Shown here piece after piece: positions 27,800-35,908 of a stretch of DNA of 64,000 nt. The position numbers and the translations under genes are program-made. The notes beneath the pieces were generated by a model, which was not told the DNA's origin, did no database searches, and saw only the letters and a list, made by a program, of their open reading frames with translations. Source of the stretch: Rikenellaceae bacterium (GTDB lineage: Bacteria; Bacteroidota; Bacteroidia; Bacteroidales; Rikenellaceae). Numbering within the stretch: position 1 is the stretch's first letter; every line of letters starts with the position of its first letter. The stretch spans positions 103,178 to 167,177 of the forward strand of contig SUZR01000007.1 of NCBI GenBank assembly GCA_015059845.1. The letters run 5' to 3'.

Positions 27800-29129
27800 T
27801 AAAGAGCAAATAGATAGCTTTCTGTCGCGTGCTGCGGCTCCGATTTGTGATTATACTTTTGTAAATATATACGCCTGGCAGCCCATATACCAGACCGCGT
27901 GGGCCGCGGTTGAGGGGGCGCTTGTCGTGCGCTTTATGATTGATGGCGAGTATGGTTATATGATTGTAGGGGCGGAGGATATTTCGCGTGTGCTTTCGGC
28001 GTTGTATGAATATACTCAGCAGATGGGTAGCCGTCTTCGATTGGTAGGTATGTCGAGCGAGGATGCCGAGAGGTTTACGGCTTGGGCCGAGGCAAATGGC
28101 GGCGTGGAGCGATTTGCCGTTTGCGACAATCCCGATTATCGTGATTATATCTATTCGGTTGAGGATTTAAGTACTCTTACGGGTCGCAAGTATCAGCCTA
28201 AACGCAATCATATCAATAAGTTTGAGTCGAAGTACGAATACGAATTCCGAGAGCTCACTTCCCAATATTTTCAGGAGTGCCTATGTCTTGAGTGCCGCTG
28301 GCAGCTGCGTAAGGCGGTGATGGATAACCCCGAGGTGGCTAAGGAGCACGAGTGCAAGGATACGGCCGAGAAGACAGCCATCCGCCGCGCTTTCGACGCT
28401 TACGAGGAGCTGGGATTGTATGGCGGCGTGTTGCTTGTTGATGGCCACGTGGTGGCATTTACCTATGGCTCGGCAATGTCGGATGAGACCTTCTGCACCC
28501 ATATCGAGAAGGCTGACTCTACGTTGGATGGTATCTTCCCGATGATAAATCGTTCGTTCGCCCGTGCCCTGCAGGAGAAGGGTTTTCGGTGGGTGAATCG
28601 TGAGGAGGATATGGGACTTGCAGGTCTGCGCCGCTCGAAACACTCGTTCTACCCCGTTCGTTTGCAGGAGAAGATAGGCGTGCGGGAGATTACGCAGCGC
28701 GAGGCGGAGTGTCGCACGCTGTGGATGGATGTTTTTGGCGACAGCCGCGAGGATGTGGACCGCTTCCTTATAGATATACACCGAGAGGAGAATCTGCTGA
28801 CGCATAGCGAGCAGGGTAGGGTTGCCTCTATGCTTAACATCGTTGAGATAGATACCGATTTTGGCCCTACGGCATACCTCTATGCCATCGCTACCGCAGC
28901 CGAGTGGCGCGGTCGAGGTTTTGCTGGCAGGTTGATTCGTGAGGCGATAGATATTTCGCGTGCGCGAGGATATAAGGCGGTGATGCTGATTCCCTCGAAT
29001 GAGTCGCTGGTGGAGTATTACAAACGTTTTGGCTTTGGTGAGCCCTCCTATAAATTGGATTTCTCGAATGGCTATGACCTCGGCACAGGCGATGCGGAAC
29101 GGGATGTAGCAGTTGTCCTTACATTATAG
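27768..29129 (+). CDS. DUF2156-GNAT acyltransferase fusion
   Basis: The 453-residue protein joins two acyltransferase modules. Residues 1 to about 290 match the DUF2156/LPG-synthase C-terminal type (FKPREIQL-like start PFREIQLSDKEQID, then KYQPKRNHINKFESKY and NREEDMGLAGLRRSKHSF), a tandem GNAT fold. From about residue 300 there is a separate GNAT domain with the acetyl-CoA signature AEWRGRGFAGRLI. DUF2156 proteins in other bacteria move aminoacyl groups to lipids, but the role here is unknown. Overlap with the LtaS-like gene suggests a joint role at the envelope. Confidence 0.82.
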   Translation: MIPFREIQLSDKEQIDSFLSRAAAPICDYTFVNIYAWQPIYQTAWAAVEGALVVRFMIDGEYGYMIVGAEDISRVLSALYEYTQQMGSRLRLVGMSSEDAERFTAWAEANGGVERFAVCDNPDYRDYIYSVEDLSTLTGRKYQPKRNHINKFESKYEYEFRELTSQYFQECLCLECRWQLRKAVMDNPEVAKEHECKDTAEKTAIRRAFDAYEELGLYGGVLLVDGHVVAFTYGSAMSDETFCTHIEKADSTLDGIFPMINRSFARALQEKGFRWVNREEDMGLAGLRRSKHSFYPVRLQEKIGVREITQREAECRTLWMDVFGDSREDVDRFLIDIHREENLLTHSEQGRVASMLNIVEIDTDFGPTAYLYAIATAAEWRGRGFAGRLIREAIDISRARGYKAVMLIPSNESLVEYYKRFGFGEPSYKLDFSNGYDLGTGDAERDVAVVLTL

Positions 29130-29130
29130 T

Positions 29131-29164
29131 AAAAATGCCACTCCAATGCGGAGTGGCATTTTTT
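29131..29164. terminator. bidirectional terminator between convergent genes
   Basis: AAAAATGCCACTCC (29131-29144) pairs perfectly with GGAGTGGCATTTTT (29150-29163), loop AATGC. It serves the DUF2156-GNAT gene and, on the minus strand, the oxidoreductase gene. Confidence 0.92.
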
Positions 29165-29182
29165 GTATAGAATCTTATCAGA

Positions 29183-30631
29183 TTACATCTTATAGAACTC
29201 CTCCCAGCCTTTGCGCGGGGGTGTGTTGGTAAGCATAGCATCTGCGAAGCGGTTGTTGACGATGCGCTTTGTCTCGCGGTTGAAAATAATCTTCTCGTTG
29301 AGGCGCTGAGCCATAACGCCCAAGCAGAATACCTGGCACAGAGGACCGAACACCTCGAACGGAGAGTGAACCTTCTCCTCGCCCATAACGGCCAAGAGGA
29401 AGTTCTCGTAGTGGTTCGATGTGGGTGTGGGAACCTCGGGCAGCATACTTGCCATCTCCTTCTCCTTAGCCTCGGGGATGATGTGGGTGATAGCACCGTG
29501 TGAGCCACGCTTGAAGATAAGCTCGTCAGAGTACATAATCGTTCCGGGGTTAATCTTCACAGCCGATGCAGCTGCGCTCTGGCCACCGATTGTCGGCACA
29601 TCTGCGCCCATCTTTGACTCGCCGAAGCCCTCGGGGATGGGGGGGTAGTTGCCGATACCGTCCCACCAAGTGATATCCATCGCGGGCATATCGCCACGGC
29701 GCGGGAACTTGAAGTTGATGGTCGAAGACATCGGGAAGAAGTATGTATTCCAGCCCTCGAACTTAACGGGAGTAATCTCGTAAGGCAGACCCAGGTCGAG
29801 GAACTCGTGAATGGTGTCGATGAGGTGCGCACCCCAGTCGCCCAAAGCACCCATACCGAAGTCGTACCACGAACGCCAGTTGCCGGGGTGATACTTTGCG
29901 TTGAACTCGTGGAACTGCTGTGTTGTGTGCCACAAATCCCAATCCATACCATCGGGAATAGGCTCAGCCTGCGGGAAACGGTCGATATTCACATCGTAGC
30001 CGTGCCAGCGGCGTGAGTTGTTCATATGAGCATCCACGTGTGTTACGTTCTTGATGATGCCAGCCTCTTTCCACGCCTTGAACTGGTAGTAGTTAGCGTC
30101 AGAGTGACCCTGGTTACCGCCCTGAGTTACCAGATGGGGGTTACGCTTTGCCGCCTGAATCATCAGCTCGCACTCGTAGAATGTGCGGCCCATAGGCTTC
30201 TCAACATATACGTGCTTGCCCTGATTGAGCGCCAACATCACGCAGGGGAAGTGTGAGAAGTCGGGTGTCTCAACAACTACGGCCTCGAACTTCGAGCCCA
30301 TCTCGTCAAACATCTTGCGGAAGTCGGTATAGACCTTTGCCTTGGGGTGAGCCTTGATAGACTCCTGGCAACCCTTCGACTTGAGGTCCACGTCGCACAT
30401 AGCAACGATGTTGGCCATACCGGTCTTCTCGAACTCGCGCATAACCTCGCGGCCACGGTTGGCCATACCAACCCAAGCTACGTTCACCTTGCCCAGTTTC
30501 GCAAAACGTTTCTTCTTATCCTCTGCCTTCTGTGCTGTGGGGGCTGCCGATGCCAATCCGCCCATCATAACACCTGCTGCGGCCAATCCTGACTTTAGGA
30601 GGAAATCGCCGCGTGAAATCTTGTCACTCAT
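29183..30631 (-). CDS. exported Gfo/Idh/MocA family oxidoreductase
   Basis: The 482-residue protein starts with SRGDFLLKSGLAAAGVMMGG, a Tat-like leader with one Arg, as often seen in this Bacteroidota family. The Rossmann part begins NVAWVGMANRGREV (dinucleotide binding), and the family motif EKPMGRT carries the conserved EKP lysine. A C-terminal substrate domain follows. Members oxidise or epimerise sugars and inositols, and some (GH109) cleave N-acetylgalactosamine by an NAD-dependent route; I cannot choose between these. The gene is isolated, with no sugar operon next to it. Confidence 0.85.
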   Translation of the reverse strand: MSDKISRGDFLLKSGLAAAGVMMGGLASAAPTAQKAEDKKKRFAKLGKVNVAWVGMANRGREVMREFEKTGMANIVAMCDVDLKSKGCQESIKAHPKAKVYTDFRKMFDEMGSKFEAVVVETPDFSHFPCVMLALNQGKHVYVEKPMGRTFYECELMIQAAKRNPHLVTQGGNQGHSDANYYQFKAWKEAGIIKNVTHVDAHMNNSRRWHGYDVNIDRFPQAEPIPDGMDWDLWHTTQQFHEFNAKYHPGNWRSWYDFGMGALGDWGAHLIDTIHEFLDLGLPYEITPVKFEGWNTYFFPMSSTINFKFPRRGDMPAMDITWWDGIGNYPPIPEGFGESKMGADVPTIGGQSAAASAVKINPGTIMYSDELIFKRGSHGAITHIIPEAKEKEMASMLPEVPTPTSNHYENFLLAVMGEEKVHSPFEVFGPLCQVFCLGVMAQRLNEKIIFNRETKRIVNNRFADAMLTNTPPRKGWEEFYKM

Positions 30632-30884
30632 AAGTTTTAGGTTTTATTATTGTTTTAAGTTTTCTCGGTTGCGCAATTTACACCTTAAAGTTAGTGATAT
30701 TTTCTCGGATTCCTCTTTTTTTCGCTCTTTTTTTGATTTCGGGTGTAATTTTTTGCGCAGAAGAGCGACTAAGTATGTAGCGAAGGGCGGTTGCTTGGAA
30801 TATTTATATATTAAGGTGTGCGGATAATTTTTCGGAGAATAAATATCTGCATAAAAAAAAAGTGTGAAATTTTTGGTATTTTGT
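30632..30884. other. intergenic stretch without recognisable genes
   Basis: AT-rich spacer between two divergent genes. It holds T-rich runs around 30716-30735 and an A run at 30853-30860, but no conserved promoter box for the oxidoreductase, no hairpin and no RNA gene that I can recognise. Confidence 0.5.
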
Positions 30885-30915
30885 TTTGCAAAGTAGTGAA
30901 AAGTATATATATTTG
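30885..30915 (+). promoter_or_regulatory. promoter of the outer-membrane receptor gene
   Basis: TTTG (30885-30888), a 19-base spacer and TATATTTG (30908-30915). The leader is about 145 bases and contains a direct repeat, AAACTATTACAA, twice at 31009-31034. Confidence 0.85.
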
Positions 30916-31064
30916 CATCAGCAAAGGAGATAAAACAGAAATTTTCGTCACGAGAAGATATTTTCCCGCTCGAAGGCTGGTTTTAATTCTTGCCGTGGGG
31001 CAGACCCGAAACTATTACAAGAAAACTATTACAATTAAAATATAAAACAAAAAAACTCTCAACG

Positions 31065-33485
31065 ATGAAACAATTATCTACAACTCTTCTGCTTGCGGCG
31101 CTGTTGCTCTCAGCTCCCGCTGCGATGGCGGCCGACGTGCTGGCCGAGAACGACTCTTATGCGCTATCCGTTGCCAAGCGCTCACGTTCACAGGAGGCCT
31201 TGCGTGGCCGCGTCATTGACCCAAAGGGAGCCCCCGTAGGCTATGCCACTATTGTAGCTATGGTGGGCGACGAGCAGGTGGGAGGTACCACCTCGGACGA
31301 GCAGGGCAATTTCTCGCTCCTGCTCCCCGCTGGTGAGTACAAAATCATCATCGACTTCGTAGGCTTCAAGACCGAGGAGCGCACCGTCACCATCCCCGCA
31401 GAGAGCTCGTTGGGCGATATTACGCTCGCCGAGTCAACAACCGCAATTGACGAGGTTGTGGTTAAGGCGCAGATGATTCGCCGCGAGGCCGACCGCTTTG
31501 TGGTGGATGTGGCCAACTCGGATGCCGCCATCGGTAAGGATGGTACGGAGCTGCTGCGTCAGTCACCGGGCGTGTGGGTCAAGGATGATGAAATCTCAAT
31601 CAACGGCTCGGCGGGCACGAAGATTTTTATCAACAACCGCGAAATCAAGATGACAGGCGAGCAGCTGGTGCGCTACGTCAAGAGCCTGCGTGCCGAGGAT
31701 ATTGCCAAGATTGAGGTTGTGCCGCAGACGGGTGCCGACCACGATGCCGACTCATCGGGCGGTGCTATCCATATCACCCTGCGCCGCCGTCTGGAGAATG
31801 GTGTTATGGGCTCGGTGTCGATGCAGACAAACCACGGTAAGTATATGGAGGTCTATAACCCCTCGGCATCTATCAATGCACACGTGGGTAAGTTCGACCT
31901 CTCGGCATCGGTGGCGTGGTATAACACCACAAATGATGCCGTATCTGTCGAGCGCACATCGTACGAGAATCTTGCAGCCGAGCTGAACTCAGACTCGAAG
32001 ATGACCTATGGTGGCGATTGGGGCGGCTTCCACGTGTCGGCTGTCGCGGAGATTAATCCTCGCCACAGCGTAGGTCTTTGGGCGCAGTACACTGGCGATA
32101 ACAGCGAAAGCTATAACGCTTCGCGCACATCGTTCCTCTCGGATGTAATTAAGCGTAACAACGAGAGTGTTTACGACGGTTACGATACGGGCGAACACTA
32201 TGCCGCAGCACTTAACTATGTAATTAAGACCGACACGCTCGGCTCAACACTTAAATTTATTGCCGATTATAACCAGAGTACCCCCAACAAGGGAGAGGAT
32301 AGCCACGCAATGATTAACGAGAATGGTATTTCGACCGACTCGCTCTACAACTACCGCAACACCTCGCTTTTCCGTATCGCTACGGCCTCTATTGCACGTG
32401 AGCGTACATTGTCGAGCCACTGGAAGTTGAAGTATGGTGCGAAATATACCTACAACGAGATTAACTCGGCTTCGCAGTATCGCTACCTCAATGCAGGCGT
32501 GTGGGTGCCCTCGGTGGTGGATGATTTCGATATCTCGTATGCTGAGAATATCGGTGCAGCATACGCCACAGCTACAATGAATTACGGCCGTTTCAGCGCC
32601 GTTGTCGGTCTGCGTGGCGAGTACACCTACTCCGATGCCCGCGAGTCGGGTGTGAGCCAGAACTACTTCTCGCTCTTCCCAAATGCCAACCTCTCTGTTG
32701 CGTTGGATAAGTCGGGCAAGCACTCGCTGGTGGCGCAGTACTCTCGTAATATTGCACGCCCGTCATTTTGGAACTTGACACCCAACCGCCAGCAGATTTC
32801 GGATTACACATTCCAGTCGGGTAATCCGCTGCTTAAACCGCAGTACACCGATAATATTACGGTAACCGCTGTTGTGGCATATAAGTATAGCTTGACTTTG
32901 GGTATGAATATCCGTCACGATGCTATCCAGCAAATAGTGCTGCAAGACCCCAATAATCCGCAGATGATGGAGTTGACCTACAAAAACCTGCCGACAGATA
33001 ACTTTTATCTTGCATCGTTGAACCTGCCGTTCAATGTCACAAAGTGGTGGGATTGGAATACCAATATCACGGGACTTATCTCCAAGCAGCGTATTACCGA
33101 GGATAGTGAGTTTGAGGTTAATGAGGTGGCGCAGTGGAATACCAATATGACCTTTAAGTTACCCAAGAAGTTCTTTATTGATGTATATTATCAGGGTATG
33201 ACAAGCGCGAAGGTGAGCAATATTAGAATGAAGGGCAATCACTCGATGACATTCAATATTAAGAAACAGATTAAGGATTCGTGGACCTTGCAGTGTGGCT
33301 TGCAGAACGTTATCCGTACGCGTCAGGCGTTGACATTCGAGGGCGATGGCTTCAACCGATTCTTGGAGACGTGGGGTCAGGGACAGGACTTCAACGTGCG
33401 TCTGGGCGTTACGTGGAACTTCAAGAGTGGTAAGCAGTTCCGCACAAAGAGCGTGGAGCAGGGTGCCGATACATCACGAATGTAG
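31065..33485 (+). CDS. outer-membrane beta-barrel receptor with carboxypeptidase-like domain
   Basis: From ATG 31065 the 806-residue protein has a signal peptide (ending AMA, about residue 22), a CarboxypepD-regulatory-like domain (LRGRVIDPKGAPVGYATIV), a TonB-receptor plug (LLRQSPGVWVKDDEISING) and a large beta-barrel of the OMP_b-brl_3 type. There is no SusD partner. Proteins of this group take up or bind unknown ligands at the cell surface. The frame extends upstream to 30990, but that would lengthen the N-terminus with no signal peptide, so the internal ATG is preferred. A terminator follows. Confidence 0.88.
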   Translation: MKQLSTTLLLAALLLSAPAAMAADVLAENDSYALSVAKRSRSQEALRGRVIDPKGAPVGYATIVAMVGDEQVGGTTSDEQGNFSLLLPAGEYKIIIDFVGFKTEERTVTIPAESSLGDITLAESTTAIDEVVVKAQMIRREADRFVVDVANSDAAIGKDGTELLRQSPGVWVKDDEISINGSAGTKIFINNREIKMTGEQLVRYVKSLRAEDIAKIEVVPQTGADHDADSSGGAIHITLRRRLENGVMGSVSMQTNHGKYMEVYNPSASINAHVGKFDLSASVAWYNTTNDAVSVERTSYENLAAELNSDSKMTYGGDWGGFHVSAVAEINPRHSVGLWAQYTGDNSESYNASRTSFLSDVIKRNNESVYDGYDTGEHYAAALNYVIKTDTLGSTLKFIADYNQSTPNKGEDSHAMINENGISTDSLYNYRNTSLFRIATASIARERTLSSHWKLKYGAKYTYNEINSASQYRYLNAGVWVPSVVDDFDISYAENIGAAYATATMNYGRFSAVVGLRGEYTYSDARESGVSQNYFSLFPNANLSVALDKSGKHSLVAQYSRNIARPSFWNLTPNRQQISDYTFQSGNPLLKPQYTDNITVTAVVAYKYSLTLGMNIRHDAIQQIVLQDPNNPQMMELTYKNLPTDNFYLASLNLPFNVTKWWDWNTNITGLISKQRITEDSEFEVNEVAQWNTNMTFKLPKKFFIDVYYQGMTSAKVSNIRMKGNHSMTFNIKKQIKDSWTLQCGLQNVIRTRQALTFEGDGFNRFLETWGQGQDFNVRLGVTWNFKSGKQFRTKSVEQGADTSRM

Positions 33486-33554
33486 GACAGAAAAAATACT
33501 TCTCATACAAAAAATCTCAACTATTTTCCATAAGCAGCATTTCGGTTGAGAGTG

Positions 33555-33589
33555 CGGTGGCCCTGCGGGGCCGCCGTTTCTCTTTTTTT
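33555..33589 (+). terminator. intrinsic terminator after the receptor gene
   Basis: CGGTGGCCC (33555-33563) pairs with GGGCCGCCG (33568-33576), one G-T pair, followed by a T-rich tail. Confidence 0.85.
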
Positions 33590-34178
33590 ATAACATTCCT
33601 ATCTCGCGTAGCATACGCTCATACGCCTCGGCCTTGCGCTCCAGCTTCAGCGGATAAGCGCGTGACGACGAGGGCATACGGTATAGCCGTAGCGTGCGCC
33701 CCTCGAACTCAATTCCTGTGTACTCGCCCACGCGGGGTTTCGCACAGCCAAACTGCTCGATAAGCGTGTCGGTAGCCTTCTCACCCGTAGTGACTATGGC
33801 GCGGCAGTGGGGCAGGCGGCGAAGAAGGGAACGTAGGTCGGTAGGGGTCACCACCTCAAGGAATTTATCCGATGCGTTGCCCGCCAGGCGGCGCACCTCG
33901 CAGGCGGTGTCGTAGAGAGCCACGCCTCGCTCCGCGCAGAATGTGGCAATACGCTCACCATCAAAGCGTTTCTCGGTCGTAATCTCGAAGTGTTGTTTAT
34001 CGCCAAAGAAGATAAGTCCCCATATACGCCACATATCGTTGCCCCAATTCGGATAGAAAAACTCCATCGACCAACGCTTACGCTCGGGCGGAAAGCTACC
34101 CAACATAAGAATATTGGTACCTTCGGGCAGAAACGGCTCAAGGGTATGGCGCTCGGTGGGGATGGTCTGCGTGGGCAT
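33588..34178 (-). CDS. uracil-DNA glycosylase superfamily protein (MUG-like)
   Basis: The 196-residue protein fits the uracil-DNA glycosylase fold: motif 1 NILMLGSFPPE followed by FFYPNWGNDMWR, and motif 2 near the C-terminus in MPSSSRAYP. This variant resembles mismatch-type (G/U or G/T) glycosylases that remove damaged or mismatched pyrimidines, but the residue in the usual catalytic Asn/Asp position cannot be fixed by eye, so substrate range is open. It is the third gene of a leftward YitT-GNAT-glycosylase unit, two bases after the GNAT gene. Confidence 0.82.
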   Translation of the reverse strand: MPTQTIPTERHTLEPFLPEGTNILMLGSFPPERKRWSMEFFYPNWGNDMWRIWGLIFFGDKQHFEITTEKRFDGERIATFCAERGVALYDTACEVRRLAGNASDKFLEVVTPTDLRSLLRRLPHCRAIVTTGEKATDTLIEQFGCAKPRVGEYTGIEFEGRTLRLYRMPSSSRAYPLKLERKAEAYERMLREIGML

Positions 34179-34180
34179 AA

Positions 34181-34624
34181 TTACTCAATGGTCATCTTAT
34201 AGACATTGGTGTGTTTTGGCTCAAAGCCGCTTGAGCGGTAGAGTGCGTTGGCTGCCACGCGCATAGGATTCGATGTGAGCATAAGCGTGCAGGGGGCATA
34301 GTGTTGTCGGCAGTAGTCGATGGCGTGGTTTATGAGCTTGCGACCCAAATCCTTGCCGCGATACTCCTTATGCACAACAACATCCTCCACCCACGTCTTT
34401 GTGCCCGTAGGCGAGGTGTAGCGGCCGAGGGTGAGCATACCGATGACCTGCTTATCGTCACGCATAATAAAGAGTTGCGATGCGGGGTTTTCTATTATTG
34501 CACGTAGCTCCTCCGCGCCAAAACGCTCCTCACGGCCCGTGAGCTGCGCAAGCATATCGGCAATGGGGAGGATAAGCTCTGCATTGTATTGCTTTACGGC
34601 CTCTGTTGTGTAGTTCTCAGACAT
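34181..34624 (-). CDS. GNAT family N-acetyltransferase
   Basis: The 147-residue protein is a single GNAT domain. The acetyl-CoA pyrophosphate-binding motif is VHKEYRGKDLGRKLI (Q/RxxGxG/A type with D in place of the middle residue), and the C-terminus has ANALYRSSGFEPKHTNVYKM, the usual substrate-side ending. The acceptor is unknown. It starts two bases after the YitT-type gene stop and ends two bases before the glycosylase ATG, so the three are almost certainly one transcript. Confidence 0.88.
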   Translation of the reverse strand: MSENYTTEAVKQYNAELILPIADMLAQLTGREERFGAEELRAIIENPASQLFIMRDDKQVIGMLTLGRYTSPTGTKTWVEDVVVHKEYRGKDLGRKLINHAIDYCRQHYAPCTLMLTSNPMRVAANALYRSSGFEPKHTNVYKMTIE

Positions 34625-34626
34625 AA

Positions 34627-35538
34627 TTACAATTTTATTGGTTGAAATCCCTGACCATATACGCCCATAACCGAAGCGACGGTCATAAAGGCGTTGGGGT
34701 CGATATTCTTTACATATTTCATTACGGCTGGTGTTTCGCGGTTGTTGCAGACCACCATCACCATCTTGGTGTGGTTGTGTGTGTAACCGCCCTCGCTCTC
34801 AATAAGCGTAACGCCGCGTCCCAGCTCCAGATTCAGGGCTCGCGTAATCTCCTCATACTTAGGCGAGATGATAAACACCTGACTCGATTGCTTGTTGCCG
34901 GCCAGAATCATATCTACCGTATATCCAAACACCAGCGTCATAATGTAACCATAGATGGCGGCATCGATGCTGAAGCCGACGGTGAGCGACGAGGCGATGA
35001 TAAGCAGGTCGAGAACAAATATCACACGGCCATAGCTGATGGCTCGGAACTTGTTGATAATCATAGCTACAATATCCGTACCTCCGGCCGAGCCGCCCTG
35101 CATCAGGGCGATGGCTACGCCGAAACCTGTGATGACACCTCCGATACACATCGATAAAAAGCGGTCTATATGCAGAAAATCATCGGTCGGGAGGATATCC
35201 TGCCAGACGTTCATCGACATAGAGAGCATTATGATGCAGTATATGGTCTTGATACCGAAATTCCATCCGAGAATAAGGCCTGCGGCGATGAGCAGTACAA
35301 CGTTGATACACAGAACGATAGTTCCGATTTTTACATCCCAGCCGAGTGTGTTCTCCAGAGCCGTGCTGATGACGATTGCCAAGCCCGATGCAGCACCGCT
35401 CGTACTCTTGGCGGGAAGCACGCAGCCAATCCATCCGAAGGAGTAGATGCACATACCGATGGTCATAATGAGGTACTCCTTTAAGGTATTCATAATACCG
35501 CTCTTTTGTGGTTTCAACTTTGTTGTTGAGGTAGTCAT
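34627..35538 (-). CDS. YitT family membrane protein
   Basis: The 303-residue protein has about five to six N-terminal membrane segments and a C-terminal DUF2179 domain (SSQVFIISPKYEEITRALN through the GVTLIESEGGYTHNHTKM stretch). Conserved membrane motifs include SGAASGLAIVIST and GGSAGGTDIVAMI, typical of the YitT/DUF161 family. Function is unknown; proposals include transport and signalling. The ATG at 35493 (MNTLKEYL) is an alternative start. First gene of the three-gene leftward operon. Confidence 0.88.
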   Translation of the reverse strand: MTTSTTKLKPQKSGIMNTLKEYLIMTIGMCIYSFGWIGCVLPAKSTSGAASGLAIVISTALENTLGWDVKIGTIVLCINVVLLIAAGLILGWNFGIKTIYCIIMLSMSMNVWQDILPTDDFLHIDRFLSMCIGGVITGFGVAIALMQGGSAGGTDIVAMIINKFRAISYGRVIFVLDLLIIASSLTVGFSIDAAIYGYIMTLVFGYTVDMILAGNKQSSQVFIISPKYEEITRALNLELGRGVTLIESEGGYTHNHTKMVMVVCNNRETPAVMKYVKNIDPNAFMTVASVMGVYGQGFQPIKL

Positions 35539-35546
35539 AGGTTATG

Positions 35547-35562
35547 TAGTTGTAATAAGTTT
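35547..35562 (-). other. leader motif before the YitT-type gene; rest of the 35539-35765 gap empty
   Basis: The minus strand reads AACTTATTACAACTAC ahead of the ATG, resembling AAAACTATTACAA at 15584-15596 and 31021-31034, which also lie just before start codons. I find no clear promoter box for the leftward operon in the gap. Confidence 0.3.
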
Positions 35563-35765
35563 GTTTACAGCGTGTGAAATTAATATTTTTTTCGAGAAAT
35601 CGTGTTATAGAGTTGGAGTTTTTGAGTATTTACATAAAAATATTTGTCGGCAGTAGTACCGAAAAAAACATCGGTTCTGGTTTATTTGTAGCCTTTTCTG
35701 CACGTGAGAATACTTATTGGCGAATAGTGTAGCGTGCCAAAGAGTATATCAAAAGTTGTGCGGAG

Positions 35766-35773
35766 TATATTTG
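35766..35773 (+). promoter_or_regulatory. orphan -7 box upstream of the TetR gene
   Basis: TATATTTG followed by TAGCCGCG. A similar TTTATTTGTAGCC lies at about 35680-35692. No -33 element at the usual spacing. It could start a longer TetR leader, a small RNA, or be inactive. Confidence 0.3.
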
Positions 35774-35809
35774 TAGCCGCGAAATGAGGGAAATTACGCT
35801 ATTGGTCGA

Positions 35810-35833
35810 TTTGTGTACTAAGTTATACACAAA
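35810..35833. promoter_or_regulatory. short palindrome in the TetR control region
   Basis: TTTGTGTA (35810-35817) and TACACAAA (35826-35833) form a perfect 8-base inverted repeat with an 8-base spacer, directly beside a larger palindrome. Confidence 0.45.
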
Positions 35834-35871
35834 ACTCAAAAACGCGAAAACTTTTTTTGTTTTTGAGTTTT
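35831..35871. promoter_or_regulatory. candidate operator: 13-base inverted repeat in the TetR promoter
   Basis: AAAACTCAAAAAC (35831-35843) and GTTTTTGAGTTTT (35859-35871) are a perfect 13-base inverted repeat with a 15-base spacer. The right half covers the end of the -33 element and runs into the spacer of the TetR promoter, so binding there would block transcription. Autorepression by the downstream TetR protein is the obvious inference. Confidence 0.6.
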
Positions 35872-35886
35872 CTGTGATTATATTTG
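35856..35886 (+). promoter_or_regulatory. promoter of the TetR-RND efflux operon
   Basis: TTTG (35856-35859), a 19-base spacer and TATATTTG (35879-35886), 22 bases before ATG 35909. Confidence 0.85.
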
Positions 35887-35908
35887 CGTCATTAAAATGA
35901 TGTAAAAA

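Noticed and set aside
29183..30631. Functional twin-arginine signal on the oxidoreductase
   Set aside because: The leader has SRGDFLLK with a single Arg. Export by Tat is possible for this family but cannot be claimed from a canonical RR motif.
30632..31064. RNase P RNA or another large structured RNA in the 433-base gap
   Set aside because: The conserved GAGGAAAGTCC-type core and long-range pairings were not found; the gap is mostly AT-rich spacer plus a promoter and leader.
31065..33485. SusC-type receptor of a polysaccharide utilisation locus
   Set aside because: No SusD-like lipoprotein or linked glycoside hydrolases; the barrel is of the OMP_b-brl_3 type.
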